A stretch of 64,000 nucleotides of DNA from Enhygromyxa salina (lineage in GTDB: Bacteria; Myxococcota_A; Polyangia; Nannocystales; Nannocystaceae): NCBI RefSeq assembly GCF_002994635.1, contig NZ_PVNL01000069.1, forward strand, positions 108,529 to 172,528, written 5' to 3'. Positions 30,475 to 38,300 of this stretch are shown here, one piece after another. The position numbers were made by a program, and so were the translations under genes. The notes below the pieces were generated by a model that was not told the DNA's origin, did no database searches, and saw only the letters and a list, made by a program, of their open reading frames with translations. Each line of letters starts with the position of its first letter. Positions within the stretch are counted from its first letter, which is position 1.

Positions 30475-30834
30475 ATGCAGGTTCGCGTCACGAGCGTCGT
30501 CAGCCTCGCCCACGGGCAGGCGCGAAAGTTCGGGTTCGAGCGCGGCGGCGAGGTCTGTGAGGGATTCGTGCTGCGCTCGGGCCAGGACTTGGTCGCCTAT
30601 CACAATCGCTGCCCGCACCTGGGCGTCGATCTCGACATGGGCGAGGGGCGGTTCTACTCGGCGCTCACCGATCGCATCATCTGTAGCAGCCACGGCGCGC
30701 TGTTCGTGCCCAGCTCGGGCTTCTGCGACGCGGGGCCCTGCGCTGGCGACGGGCTCGAGCGGTTCGAGCTCGAGCTCGACGGGGTCGACGCGGTGATCAC
30801 GATCGCCGACGTCGACCCGGATCCGCGCTGGTAG
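30475..30834 (+). CDS. Rieske [2Fe-2S] domain protein
   Basis: A 119-residue soluble protein that is almost only a Rieske domain. The two cluster loops are CPHLGVDLD (Cys-x-His) and CSSHGALFVPSSGFC (Cys-x2-His plus a Cys-linked loop), matching Rieske ferredoxins. It probably passes electrons to an oxygenase or serves as a small ferredoxin, but no such partner gene lies near. Five bases separate it from the YceI stop, and its TAG abuts the stop of the convergent TerB-like gene. Confidence 0.87.
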   Translation: MQVRVTSVVSLAHGQARKFGFERGGEVCEGFVLRSGQDLVAYHNRCPHLGVDLDMGEGRFYSALTDRIICSSHGALFVPSSGFCDAGPCAGDGLERFELELDGVDAVITIADVDPDPRW

Positions 30835-31233
30835 TCACTCGGTCGCCAGCGCGACTTCCACGCCCAGGATCCGCGCCGTCGCCAGCACGAAGTCGGTCTC
30901 GCCGATGTCGACCTGACCGTCGGCGTAGGCCAGCCCGATCAGCTCGGTCACGAGCCGCTCGCGATCTTCGCGGACGAGCAGGTCACGCAGGCGCGCGGCC
31001 GTGGCCTCGACCAGGCTGAACACCGCGCGCTGATCCGGCGCCCCCTGGTACAGCGCGACCGCCCGCTCGAGGACTTCGTGCAGCTGCTCGCGGGTCGCCC
31101 CGGGCATCCACTGGCCGACGCGCTCGACGATCCGCACGAGCTCGGCCTCGACCAGCTCGCCGTCGGCGGTGCGGGCACAGGCGACAAACAAGAACGCGAT
31201 CGCGGCTGGGTCCTGCTCGTTCCAGGTGGTCAT
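30835..31233 (-). CDS. TerB-like helical protein
   Basis: A 132-residue all-helical protein. The pattern AAIAFLFVACARTADGELVEAEL ... LIGLAYADGQVDIGETDFVLATARILG is that of TerB/tellurite-resistance-like domains: two halves each with an 'xxADGxx...E' loop that can bind a metal ion. No other ter genes are visible and many proteins of this fold are stand-alone, with unknown roles in metal or stress responses. It is separated from the downstream SurA-like gene by only 29 bases holding a tandem repeat. Confidence 0.7.
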   Translation of the reverse strand: MTTWNEQDPAAIAFLFVACARTADGELVEAELVRIVERVGQWMPGATREQLHEVLERAVALYQGAPDQRAVFSLVEATAARLRDLLVREDRERLVTELIGLAYADGQVDIGETDFVLATARILGVEVALATE

Positions 31234-31242
31234 GGCGGTCCG

Positions 31243-31274
31243 GTCCCTACAGGCGAATGTCCCTACAGGCGAAT
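31243..31274. repeat. 16-base tandem duplication at a gene end
   Basis: The unit gtccctacaggcgaat occurs twice, head to tail, at 31243-31258 and 31259-31274, with a third partial copy (gtcc). The second copy holds the stop codon (TAG, read on the minus strand at 31263-31265) and last codons of the SurA-like gene; the first copy repeats them in the space before the TerB-like gene. Confidence 0.9.
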
Positions 31275-32276
31275 GTCCACATGGGCCCGGCCGCGCAGCT
31301 GCTCGCGCAGATCGGCCTCGGCCTTGTTGCGAACCTCGGTGAAGATCTGCTCGCGCAGCGGCTCCTTGGCTTCCTCGAAGCCGAGCAGATCCGAGCTCAC
31401 GACCTCCTCGACGACAAACACCACGAAGCCCTGGCCCGACTCGAGCGGGCCGATGACGTCGCCCGCGGAGGCCGCGAACAGGCGCTCACCGATCGGCCGA
31501 GACACCGAGCTGCGCGTGACCTGCTCGAGCTTCGCTGGCTGCTGCAGCTCGGCGGCGACGGCCTCGACGTCCTCACCCTGGGTCAGGCGCCGGACCACGG
31601 CCTTGCTGGCCTTGAGCTGGGCGTCGCGCTCGGCCGGGTCGTCGGTCGACTGGAACACCAGGCGCCGGACCTCGAGCCGGGCCTCTTCGCCCTTGCTGAG
31701 CTGGCGGTAGCGGTCGAGCACCTGCTGATCGCTGACCGCGACGTTGAGCAGCATCCCGAGCAGCTTGTAGAGGATGATGTCCTCGCGCAGCTTGGTCCGG
31801 TACTGGGCCCACGTGCCGTAGCGCAGGCTCTCTTCGACCGCGCGCTTGAGCTCGGGGACGCCGCCGAGGCCGGCGTTGCGGGCCAGGTTCTGCAGGTAGG
31901 CCTCGACCTCGGCCTCGGTCGCCGTGATCTGGAAGGTCGGGGCCTGCGCGAGCATCAGCTTGCGGGCGACCAGCTCGTCGAGCGCCGACGGCCGCAGCTC
32001 CGCGAGCTTGCGCAGCATCTGGTCTTCGCTGGCATTTTGGCTCTGCAGCTGGGCCAGCTCCGCAGACACGCGCTCGTCGTAGACCATCCACACGTCGAGA
32101 TCGCTGTCGAGGATGATGTCGTCGTTGACGACCGCGACGATCCGGTCGAGCACCACAGGCTCGGCGTGGGCGGGTCGACCCACCAACGTCACCACCAGCG
32201 AGGCGGCGGACACGGCGAACAGCGAGCGTCGAGCGATGGCGCGCACCCCCGCTGAGTAGCATGTTTCGCCCTGCAC
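31263..32276 (-). CDS. SurA-like periplasmic chaperone/peptidyl-prolyl isomerase
   Basis: A 337-residue protein from ATG 32276 (a GTG at 32246 would leave a shorter, better-shaped signal). It has a signal peptide ending PAHA before EPVVLDRIVAVVNDDIILDSDLD, the standard SurA opening. Helical chaperone sections follow, then a degenerate parvulin-like segment near residues 215-310 (ARLEVRRLVFQST ... GPLESGQGFVVFVVEEVV). SurA folds outer-membrane proteins. The second, lipoprotein version lies directly upstream. The two together suggest an outer-membrane folding unit. Confidence 0.82.
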   Translation of the reverse strand: MQGETCYSAGVRAIARRSLFAVSAASLVVTLVGRPAHAEPVVLDRIVAVVNDDIILDSDLDVWMVYDERVSAELAQLQSQNASEDQMLRKLAELRPSALDELVARKLMLAQAPTFQITATEAEVEAYLQNLARNAGLGGVPELKRAVEESLRYGTWAQYRTKLREDIILYKLLGMLLNVAVSDQQVLDRYRQLSKGEEARLEVRRLVFQSTDDPAERDAQLKASKAVVRRLTQGEDVEAVAAELQQPAKLEQVTRSSVSRPIGERLFAASAGDVIGPLESGQGFVVFVVEEVVSSDLLGFEEAKEPLREQIFTEVRNKAEADLREQLRGRAHVDIRL

Positions 32277-32303
32277 AACACGGGCGCCCGAGCGGATTCC
32301 AGC

Positions 32304-33143
32304 CTACTGGAACCGCTTGGCCAGCTCGGCGTGGAGCTCGGCCTCGACGGCGACCAGCCGAGCCTCGCGCTCGGCCTCCACCAGCTGCTCTTGGACCTCG
32401 GGATCCTCGAACGCGAGCAGGCCGGCCGGGACGATCTCGTCGACCTCGCCGATCATCAGGACCTGCCCGCTCAACACCGGCGACGGGACCACGTCGCCCA
32501 CGCCGAGCTTCGGGTCGAACAGCACGCGGTGGTAGGCCGGGAACTCGGCGTCGTCACGCTTCATCAGGGGAGTCCGGACGACGGCCCCGAGCTCGTCGAG
32601 GCGCAGCTCGCCCGCGCCCAGCCGCGCCAGGTCACGCTCGCCCTGCTCCCAGGTCTGGACACGAACCACCCGCATTCGCCTGCGCTCGGGTGTGGCGAAG
32701 CGCTCACGCTCGCGCTCGTAGCGAGCTCGCAGGGCCGGGGTGTCGGCCGCGACCTCGGCCCGCGGAAGTCGGCGCTCCAGCATGGCCGCGAGCTGCAGCT
32801 GCGCGAGCTCCTCGAGCACCGCCCACTCGACCCGCGGATGGTCGGTGAGCCCGGCGTCGCGAGCCTCCTGGACCAGCAGCTCCTCGTTGATGATCGCGGC
32901 CACCAGCGCGCGCTGGCCATCTGGGCCGCGAAACCTGGCCTGGCCAAACGCGTCGAGCTGGGCCTGCGAGGCCTCGACCTGTGCCGTCTCGACCACGACC
33001 TCGCCGACGCGTGCGACCGCGCCTGCTGGAACGCCCTCGATCGTGGCCTCGCATGCCGCGAGCATGACCACGCTGGTCACGGCTAGTCCGATTGCCCCCT
33101 TGCTCAAACGGCGCGACCGAGCGCACAATGGCGGTGCGGTCAT
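32304..33143 (-). CDS. PpiC/SurA-like lipoprotein
   Basis: A 279-residue predicted lipoprotein (lipobox MLAAC, Cys31). A SurA_N-like helical segment (VARVGEVVVETAQVEASQAQLDAFG) is followed by a parvulin-like region containing ERRRMRVVRVQTWEQ, FPAYHRVLFDPKLGVGDVVP and SGQVLMIGEVDEIVPAGLLAFE. This is the PrsA/PpiC arrangement of membrane-anchored folding factors. It starts at ATG 33143; the frame is open further upstream without any family likeness. Two SurA-like genes in tandem (27 bases apart) are typical of myxobacteria. Confidence 0.8.
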   Translation of the reverse strand: MTAPPLCARSRRLSKGAIGLAVTSVVMLAACEATIEGVPAGAVARVGEVVVETAQVEASQAQLDAFGQARFRGPDGQRALVAAIINEELLVQEARDAGLTDHPRVEWAVLEELAQLQLAAMLERRLPRAEVAADTPALRARYERERERFATPERRRMRVVRVQTWEQGERDLARLGAGELRLDELGAVVRTPLMKRDDAEFPAYHRVLFDPKLGVGDVVPSPVLSGQVLMIGEVDEIVPAGLLAFEDPEVQEQLVEAEREARLVAVEAELHAELAKRFQ

Positions 33144-34083
33144 CGGATGACTCGATCGAGTTCGAGGGTGCACCGCGGCACAATAACGCAGCCACGTGGT
33201 TTTTGGAGGCTGCGCGCGCGGTGGATCTGTTCCATCGAGCGTCAATCGCGTAACGACCCGTGCAACGATCGTCGTCAAACTGTTCTGCGCGCGCGCCAGG
33301 ATTCTGGCCCGCGCGCGGGCGGCATCGATCGAGCGGCTGCGGCTGCCCGCGGTGTATCGGAAGTCGGCAAGTGTGTCGTGATGACACGCGGGGGCGGGCG
33401 CAAAAATGGACGGGGAGTTCAGCCCCATGCGTAGCGATCGCGGCGTGGATCTGGCTAGACAGTGAGCCACGGACCACAGCTGTCGCGCGCGCGCCGTGGC
33501 CACGCGCTGCAGCGGCCAGCTCGCCGACCTCGAATCGCACCTGCGCAGCTAACGACCCCTGCAATGCCAGCAGCATCCACTTTCGTCACACATGTGCGCA
33601 CCAAGCCGTGCATGGATCGAGCGCGAAATTGCCAGCGCCAGCGTGCCACAGCTGGTCAGAACATCGGTTGCCCTACGTACATGAGGGGTCCGAACGGGCT
33701 CGGCCCGAAATGTGCACACGCATTCGGGCAGTGACGCCGCGAATGCATTCCGATACCCGCGCGATTCCGCCGGGTACCCGCGCGAGGCCAACCGGATTCA
33801 CGCGCGCGGGTGTGGGACCTCAATCCCACGCGCGCAGGCAGTCACTCGAGTCGGTCGCGCCCGCGCCCGCTGGACCCACCCCTGAAACAACTGAAACCCC
33901 GTTCTCGTACTTGCATGCGCCGCAGGTCACACCGACCTCGCAGTCGCTCGCTGTACTCCCTGCGCCGCCCCCACGGATCCGCTGTCGAAGCTGGGTTCCT
34001 GAGGGCTCGAGCACCAAAGTTGCGTAGCTCGCTAGAGCTTCCCCTGCAAGCAAGACCCGTAAGTCAAGAAAAGAGGAGCTGTC
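33144..34083. other. Long non-coding region before the sigma factor gene
   Basis: A 940-base region without a convincing gene. It should hold the promoters for the leftward PpiC-like gene and the rightward sigma factor. Noted structures are an imperfect hairpin at 33288-33319 (CCAG-GATT-CTGG core within GC-rich arms), a perfect 6-base-pair stem at 33812-33829 (gtggga-cctcaa-tcccac), and two near-identical 15-mers, TAACGACCCGTGCAA at 33251-33265 and TAACGACCCCTGCAA at 33550-33564. ATG 34084 of the sigma factor has AGGAG at 34074-34078. Confidence 0.5.
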
Positions 34084-35355
34084 ATGGCACCCACCAAAAC
34101 CACCCCGACCCCAACCCGTCGTTCCAGCGCCCGCAAGTCCGAGACGCCGCTCGGTGCCTACCTCGGCGACGTATCCAAGGTCGACGTGCTGACACCCGAG
34201 GAAGAACAGTCCCTCGCCGCCGAGATCGCAACTCGCCGGCTGGCTTGCTGGAAAGCGCTGTTGTCGTACCCGCCGTTCGTCGGCGGCATCATCGAAGTGC
34301 TGACGAAGGCGCTGGAAGATGACAACTGTGAGGGGCTCCCCCACGCGGAGCTGACGCAGATCGCCGAGACCTCGCGGGCCTATCGAGACCGCGAGACCAA
34401 GTCCAACCGCGAGGCCTATTACGCTGCGCAGCAGGCACTGGCGGCGGCCATGGCGGAGCTGGATCTCGACGCCAAATACGCCGACATGATCGGCGCCGAC
34501 CTCGAGGCGATCGACGCCAACCGGCGCGAGTGCGTGACCTTGCAGGTCACCTTCCCGCCCAAGGGCAGCCGACCGTTCGCCCGCTACATCCAGCGGGTCC
34601 GCGGCGCCAACCAGGCGATGCGCTACTCCAAGAACAAGTTCGTCAAGGCCAACCTGCGCCTGGTCGTGACGATCGCCCGGCGCTTCGACCACGGCCTGAT
34701 GCCGCTGCAGGACCTCGTGCAAGAGGGCAACCTGGGCCTGATGAAGGCGGTCGATCGGTTCGACGGGCGCCGGGGCTACCGGTTCTCGACCTACGCCACC
34801 TGGTGGATCCGGCACGCGATCAATCGCGCGCTGGCCAACAAGGGTCGCACGGTCCGGCTCCCGGCCCACGTGTCGGCGGATCTCCAGCGCCTGCGTCGGG
34901 CCACCCGCGAGATCGAGGCCAAGACCGGTGACAAGCCCACGACCGCGCAGCTGGCCAAGGAGACTGGGCTCAGCAAGGTCCGGGTCCGCAAGCTCAGCAA
35001 GCTGACGCTCGACGGAACCGTCAGCCTCGACGCGCCCACCAGCGAAGAAGATGGGCGTGGCATGCTCGACCGGCTCGAGGACGACTCGAACCCCGAGGTC
35101 GCCGAGATGCTGGAGGTCGAGGCGCTGAGCGACCACCTGTACGAGTCGCTCACCGATCTCCAGCCGATCGAGCTGGATATCCTGCGGCGGCGCTACGGGA
35201 TCGACGGCGGAGACACCGGTGAGAGCGACTTCGAGCCGATGACCCTGCGCCAGCTCGGCGAGCGGCACTCGCTGTCGCGCGAGCGGATCCGGCAGCTGCA
35301 AGAGCGCGCGCTCGGCAAGCTCCGCCGCGAGTTCGCCCGGCGCGAGCTGGTGTGA
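34084..35355 (+). CDS. Sigma-70 family RNA polymerase sigma factor (group 1/2)
   Basis: A 423-residue protein. Region 1.2 (TPLGAYLGDVSKVDVLTPEEE) and the long 1.2-2.1 spacer are followed by region 2 (KANLRLVVTIARRFDHGL, LQDLVQEGNLGLMKAVDRF, YRFSTYATWWIRHAINRALA), region 3 (QRLRRATREIEAKTGDKPTT) and region 4 (MTLRQLGERHSLSRERIRQL). The layout is that of the major or alternative group 2 factors (RpoS/SigB/SigC-like); residues of region 1.1 are not present, so it is not the primary RpoD. The gene has a long upstream gap and a good ribosome site. It may control stationary-phase or developmental genes; that is inference. Confidence 0.87.
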   Translation: MAPTKTTPTPTRRSSARKSETPLGAYLGDVSKVDVLTPEEEQSLAAEIATRRLACWKALLSYPPFVGGIIEVLTKALEDDNCEGLPHAELTQIAETSRAYRDRETKSNREAYYAAQQALAAAMAELDLDAKYADMIGADLEAIDANRRECVTLQVTFPPKGSRPFARYIQRVRGANQAMRYSKNKFVKANLRLVVTIARRFDHGLMPLQDLVQEGNLGLMKAVDRFDGRRGYRFSTYATWWIRHAINRALANKGRTVRLPAHVSADLQRLRRATREIEAKTGDKPTTAQLAKETGLSKVRVRKLSKLTLDGTVSLDAPTSEEDGRGMLDRLEDDSNPEVAEMLEVEALSDHLYESLTDLQPIELDILRRRYGIDGGDTGESDFEPMTLRQLGERHSLSRERIRQLQERALGKLRREFARRELV

Positions 35356-35445
35356 TCGCAAACATACGCTTGCCGTTTTCGCTCAGACGCGCAAGATCAG
35401 CGGGGCAGCGGGTGACACGGTCGCCCGTGCTGCCGGCCTCATCCG

Positions 35446-37356
35446 ATGCCCCGCTCGAGCAAAGTCGTTCCCGCCGCGAGCGGGAGCAGTATCCGGCTAC
35501 CCGTCAGTCCAGCCCGACGTGCACCAGTGTTGTTGCTGGTGCTGCTGTGTGTGTGCGCAGCGGGGCTCACGATGCGGTGGAAGCGAGCGCAGGCCTATCG
35601 CGCGCCCACGATCCAGGACCTGCCGAGCTCGGACTCACGGCCGTGGGCCCACCCGCTGGTGTTGGTGCCGCCGCTGCCAGCTCCGCTGCCGCCACCGACC
35701 GCCCAGGAGAAGCTCGAGCAGCGACTCGGGGCGTTCGCTCGGCACGTCGAGCAAGTCCGGGGTGACAAGGCCCAGCCGCCGTTGGTCGCGTTTGGCTCGG
35801 AGTCACTGCGCGACAGCATCGAGCGGGCGATCGCTGGCATCGAGGATCGGGCGCAGGTCTCCGTTCACATCCGGGACCTCGACTCGGGCCGGGTGTTGTT
35901 CGACTACTTTGGCGACACCCTGCTCAACCCGGCCAGCAACCACAAGCTGCTCACCACCTCCGCCGCGCTCGACCTGCTTGGCCCGGACTACGTGTTCGAG
36001 ACCCGGGTGCTGCTCGTCGGCGAGGTGCTGTATCTGATCGGTGAGGGTGACCCCACGATCGACGCCGAGGCGCTCGAGATCCTCGCTCACGAAGTCGCCG
36101 AGCGGCTGCCAGTCGCGACGATCAGCGAGATCGTCGTCGACGACACCGCCTTCTCGCCGCAGGTGTTCGGGCCCGGCTACTCGGACGACGGCTGGGGCCC
36201 GTCGTACATGGCCCCAAGCGGCGCGCTGAGCCTCAACTTCAACACCGTCGAGATCACCGTCTACCCGATCAAGGGCGCGAGCCGGCCGGCCGTCGGGATC
36301 GTGCCCAGCAGCCCGCACGTGGTCGTCGAGAACCGCGCCCGGCTCGGCTCGGGAGCGAGCAACCTGGACATCCGCACCCGACGTGAGCAGCTCGGCCGGG
36401 AGTCGAGCGGCGAGCCACCGCGCGAGGTCGGTGTGACCCACGTGGCGATCCAGGGCACCCTGAGCAAGACCAGCAGCGGCTACAAGGTTCGCCGCCGGGT
36501 CGTCGACCCCGGCCTGTTCACGGGCGGCGCGTTCGCCCTGATGCTGGCCGAGGCCAGCCAGAGCGAGCAGCTCCCGGTGCGGCTCGGGGTCGCGCCGCCC
36601 GTCTACCCGCGCAGCCTCGACGACGAGCAAGGCGACGGTGATCACCTCGAGTTCCCCCAGATGCTCGATCACGACGGCCCCGACGACGTGCTGCTGGTCG
36701 CCGTGCGCCGCAGCCCGCCGCTGCTCGAGATCGTCAACGGGGTCCTGACCTACTCCAACAACTTCATGGCCGAGCAGATCATGCGCAGCCTGGGCTGGCG
36801 GATGACGGGCGACCCGGGCGACTGGGACAACGGCAGCGAGGTCGTGCGCGGGTACTGGGCCGCGCTCGGCAACGACCCCGACGCCCTCGTGTTCGAGAAC
36901 GGCTCGGGCCTGAGCTCGGTCGGGCGGGTCACGACCTCGGGCCTGGTCGATCTGATGGCCGTCGCCGCGCGCACCAACGCCGCGGGCTCCGGGCTGATCG
37001 ACGCGCTCCCGATCGCGGGCGGGCCAGTCGGGACGCTGCGCACGCGACTGCGTCGGTCCGGTAAGCGCGTCCGCGCCAAGACGGGCACCCTCGACGGCGT
37101 CAGCGGCTTGACTGGGGTGATCACGACCGAAGACGGCCGGGCCCAGGTCGCCTTCTCGATCCTGATCAACGTGCGCGAGCACGGCCAGATGGCCGCCCCA
37201 GCTCGGCACAAGACCGAGGACAGCATCGTCCTGTCGGTGCTCGACCACATCGACGGGTGGGAGGCCGTGCGCGGCACCTTGATCCTCGACCTCGAGCCGA
37301 TCGCCGTCACGCCCGAGCCGATCACCGCGAGCCCCGTCCGGGCGCCCCTCAACTAA
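35446..37356 (+). CDS. dacB: D-Ala-D-Ala carboxypeptidase/endopeptidase (DacB/PBP4, S13 family)
   Basis: A 636-residue exported enzyme, longer than the usual ~480. A signal/anchor (VLLLVLLCVCAAGL) is near residue 30. The active-site motifs are S-x-x-K (Ser164-Asn-His-Lys167 in NPASNHKLLTT), S-x-N (Ser437-Asn-Asn in YSNNFMAEQI) and KTG (Lys545-Thr-Gly in RAKTGTLDGVSG). The insert between the first two motifs (GYSDDGWGPSYMAPSGALSLNFNTVEI) is typical for class C PBPs. It cleaves peptidoglycan cross-links or removes terminal D-alanine. It ends with a 4-base convergent overlap with the patatin gene. Confidence 0.92.
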   Translation: MPRSSKVVPAASGSSIRLPVSPARRAPVLLLVLLCVCAAGLTMRWKRAQAYRAPTIQDLPSSDSRPWAHPLVLVPPLPAPLPPPTAQEKLEQRLGAFARHVEQVRGDKAQPPLVAFGSESLRDSIERAIAGIEDRAQVSVHIRDLDSGRVLFDYFGDTLLNPASNHKLLTTSAALDLLGPDYVFETRVLLVGEVLYLIGEGDPTIDAEALEILAHEVAERLPVATISEIVVDDTAFSPQVFGPGYSDDGWGPSYMAPSGALSLNFNTVEITVYPIKGASRPAVGIVPSSPHVVVENRARLGSGASNLDIRTRREQLGRESSGEPPREVGVTHVAIQGTLSKTSSGYKVRRRVVDPGLFTGGAFALMLAEASQSEQLPVRLGVAPPVYPRSLDDEQGDGDHLEFPQMLDHDGPDDVLLVAVRRSPPLLEIVNGVLTYSNNFMAEQIMRSLGWRMTGDPGDWDNGSEVVRGYWAALGNDPDALVFENGSGLSSVGRVTTSGLVDLMAVAARTNAAGSGLIDALPIAGGPVGTLRTRLRRSGKRVRAKTGTLDGVSGLTGVITTEDGRAQVAFSILINVREHGQMAAPARHKTEDSIVLSVLDHIDGWEAVRGTLILDLEPIAVTPEPITASPVRAPLN

Positions 37357-38222
37357 AGCAAGCTCGCAACCCGGCGGCGCAGCACGGTGCCCTCGCGCTG
37401 GCCCAGCTCGTAGGTCGCCAGCACGTTGTCGGGCGAGGTGTAGTCCCAGGTCGTGACCGGCAGCTCGTCGCCCGGCGCCAAGTACAAGATGCGCCCGCCC
37501 TCGGGCAACCGCAGCGGACAGCGGGCGACCTTGAACGGGCTGCTCAGCAGGACCAGGATCCGGCCGCGGCGGGCCTGGTCCGGCAGCGCCCGGACCGGCA
37601 CGTTGTCGACCAGCGCGCCGTCGAGGTAGCGAAGCCCGTCGCGACACGGCGCAGGCGTGACCGGGGGCGTGCTCGCCGACATCACCGCCCACTCCAGGAG
37701 CTGCTCGGGACCCGTCGCGTCGATCGAGCGCACAATCCGGGCGTCGATCCCCGGTGGCGGCGCAGCCGGCCCATGCACGCGGCCGATCCGGTTGCGCTGC
37801 TCGAACTGGCGCAGCGCGTTGATGCACGTGCGCAGCACCGGTGACTCCGCGCGCAGCACCGACATCAAGATGTGGACCGGCGCGGCCTCGCGGATCCGCG
37901 CGAACCCGCCGCCGTCCATGATGAAGCGCAGCGTGCTCCGGACGATCGAGTCGTGCGGGAACACGGGCTCACCCACGAGCGCGCGGTGGGCATAGAAGTT
38001 GCGCGGGTTCTTGCTCGTGATCTCGAGGAAGTAGGCCAGCGACTCGTCGACGCGCTCGCTGACGTTGACGAGGGCCATGATCGAGCCAGCGCTGGTGCCC
38101 GCCCAATTGTCGACGGGCGGGAGCAAGCCCTCGAGCGCCCGCAGCACACCCATGCCCCAGAAGGTCTTGCAACCGCCGCCCGCGAACACCACGGACAAGC
38201 CCGAGTCAGGGGCGTCGACCAC
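37353..38222 (-). CDS. Patatin-like phospholipase
   Basis: A 289-residue protein from GTG 38222; the frame extends further upstream, across the oppositely read peptidase gene, without resemblance to the family. The oxyanion loop GGGCKTFWGMG is at residues 15-25, the nucleophile Ser44 in GTSAGS, and the catalytic Asp201 in LDGALVDNVPV (D-G-A/G). Patatins are acyl hydrolases on phospholipids. It has no signal peptide, so it acts inside the cell or is secreted by a non-classical path. Its start and the M3 peptidase start diverge across 78 bases. Confidence 0.88.
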   Translation of the reverse strand: MVDAPDSGLSVVFAGGGCKTFWGMGVLRALEGLLPPVDNWAGTSAGSIMALVNVSERVDESLAYFLEITSKNPRNFYAHRALVGEPVFPHDSIVRSTLRFIMDGGGFARIREAAPVHILMSVLRAESPVLRTCINALRQFEQRNRIGRVHGPAAPPPGIDARIVRSIDATGPEQLLEWAVMSASTPPVTPAPCRDGLRYLDGALVDNVPVRALPDQARRGRILVLLSSPFKVARCPLRLPEGGRILYLAPGDELPVTTWDYTSPDNVLATYELGQREGTVLRRRVASLL

Positions 38223-38300
38223 GACGGAACTATAGGCCGCTGTCGCCGGTTTGGCACTCCTGCCCTTGCGCTCGTCGCCCGGGGGCGCCAAAAACGACCG

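Noticed and set aside
30835..31233. Tellurite-resistance operon
   Set aside because: Only a lone TerB-fold protein is found; no TerC, TerD, TerZ or TerE is near.
32704..33576. Minus-strand open frame overlapping the PpiC-like lipoprotein start
   Set aside because: It is the out-of-frame image of the lipoprotein gene and its gap; the Arg-rich text has no signal or motif.
33260..34027. Open frames in the gap before the sigma factor gene
   Set aside because: Composition is Arg/Ser/Cys/His-rich without motif and they lack a ribosome site, so the region was left as non-coding.
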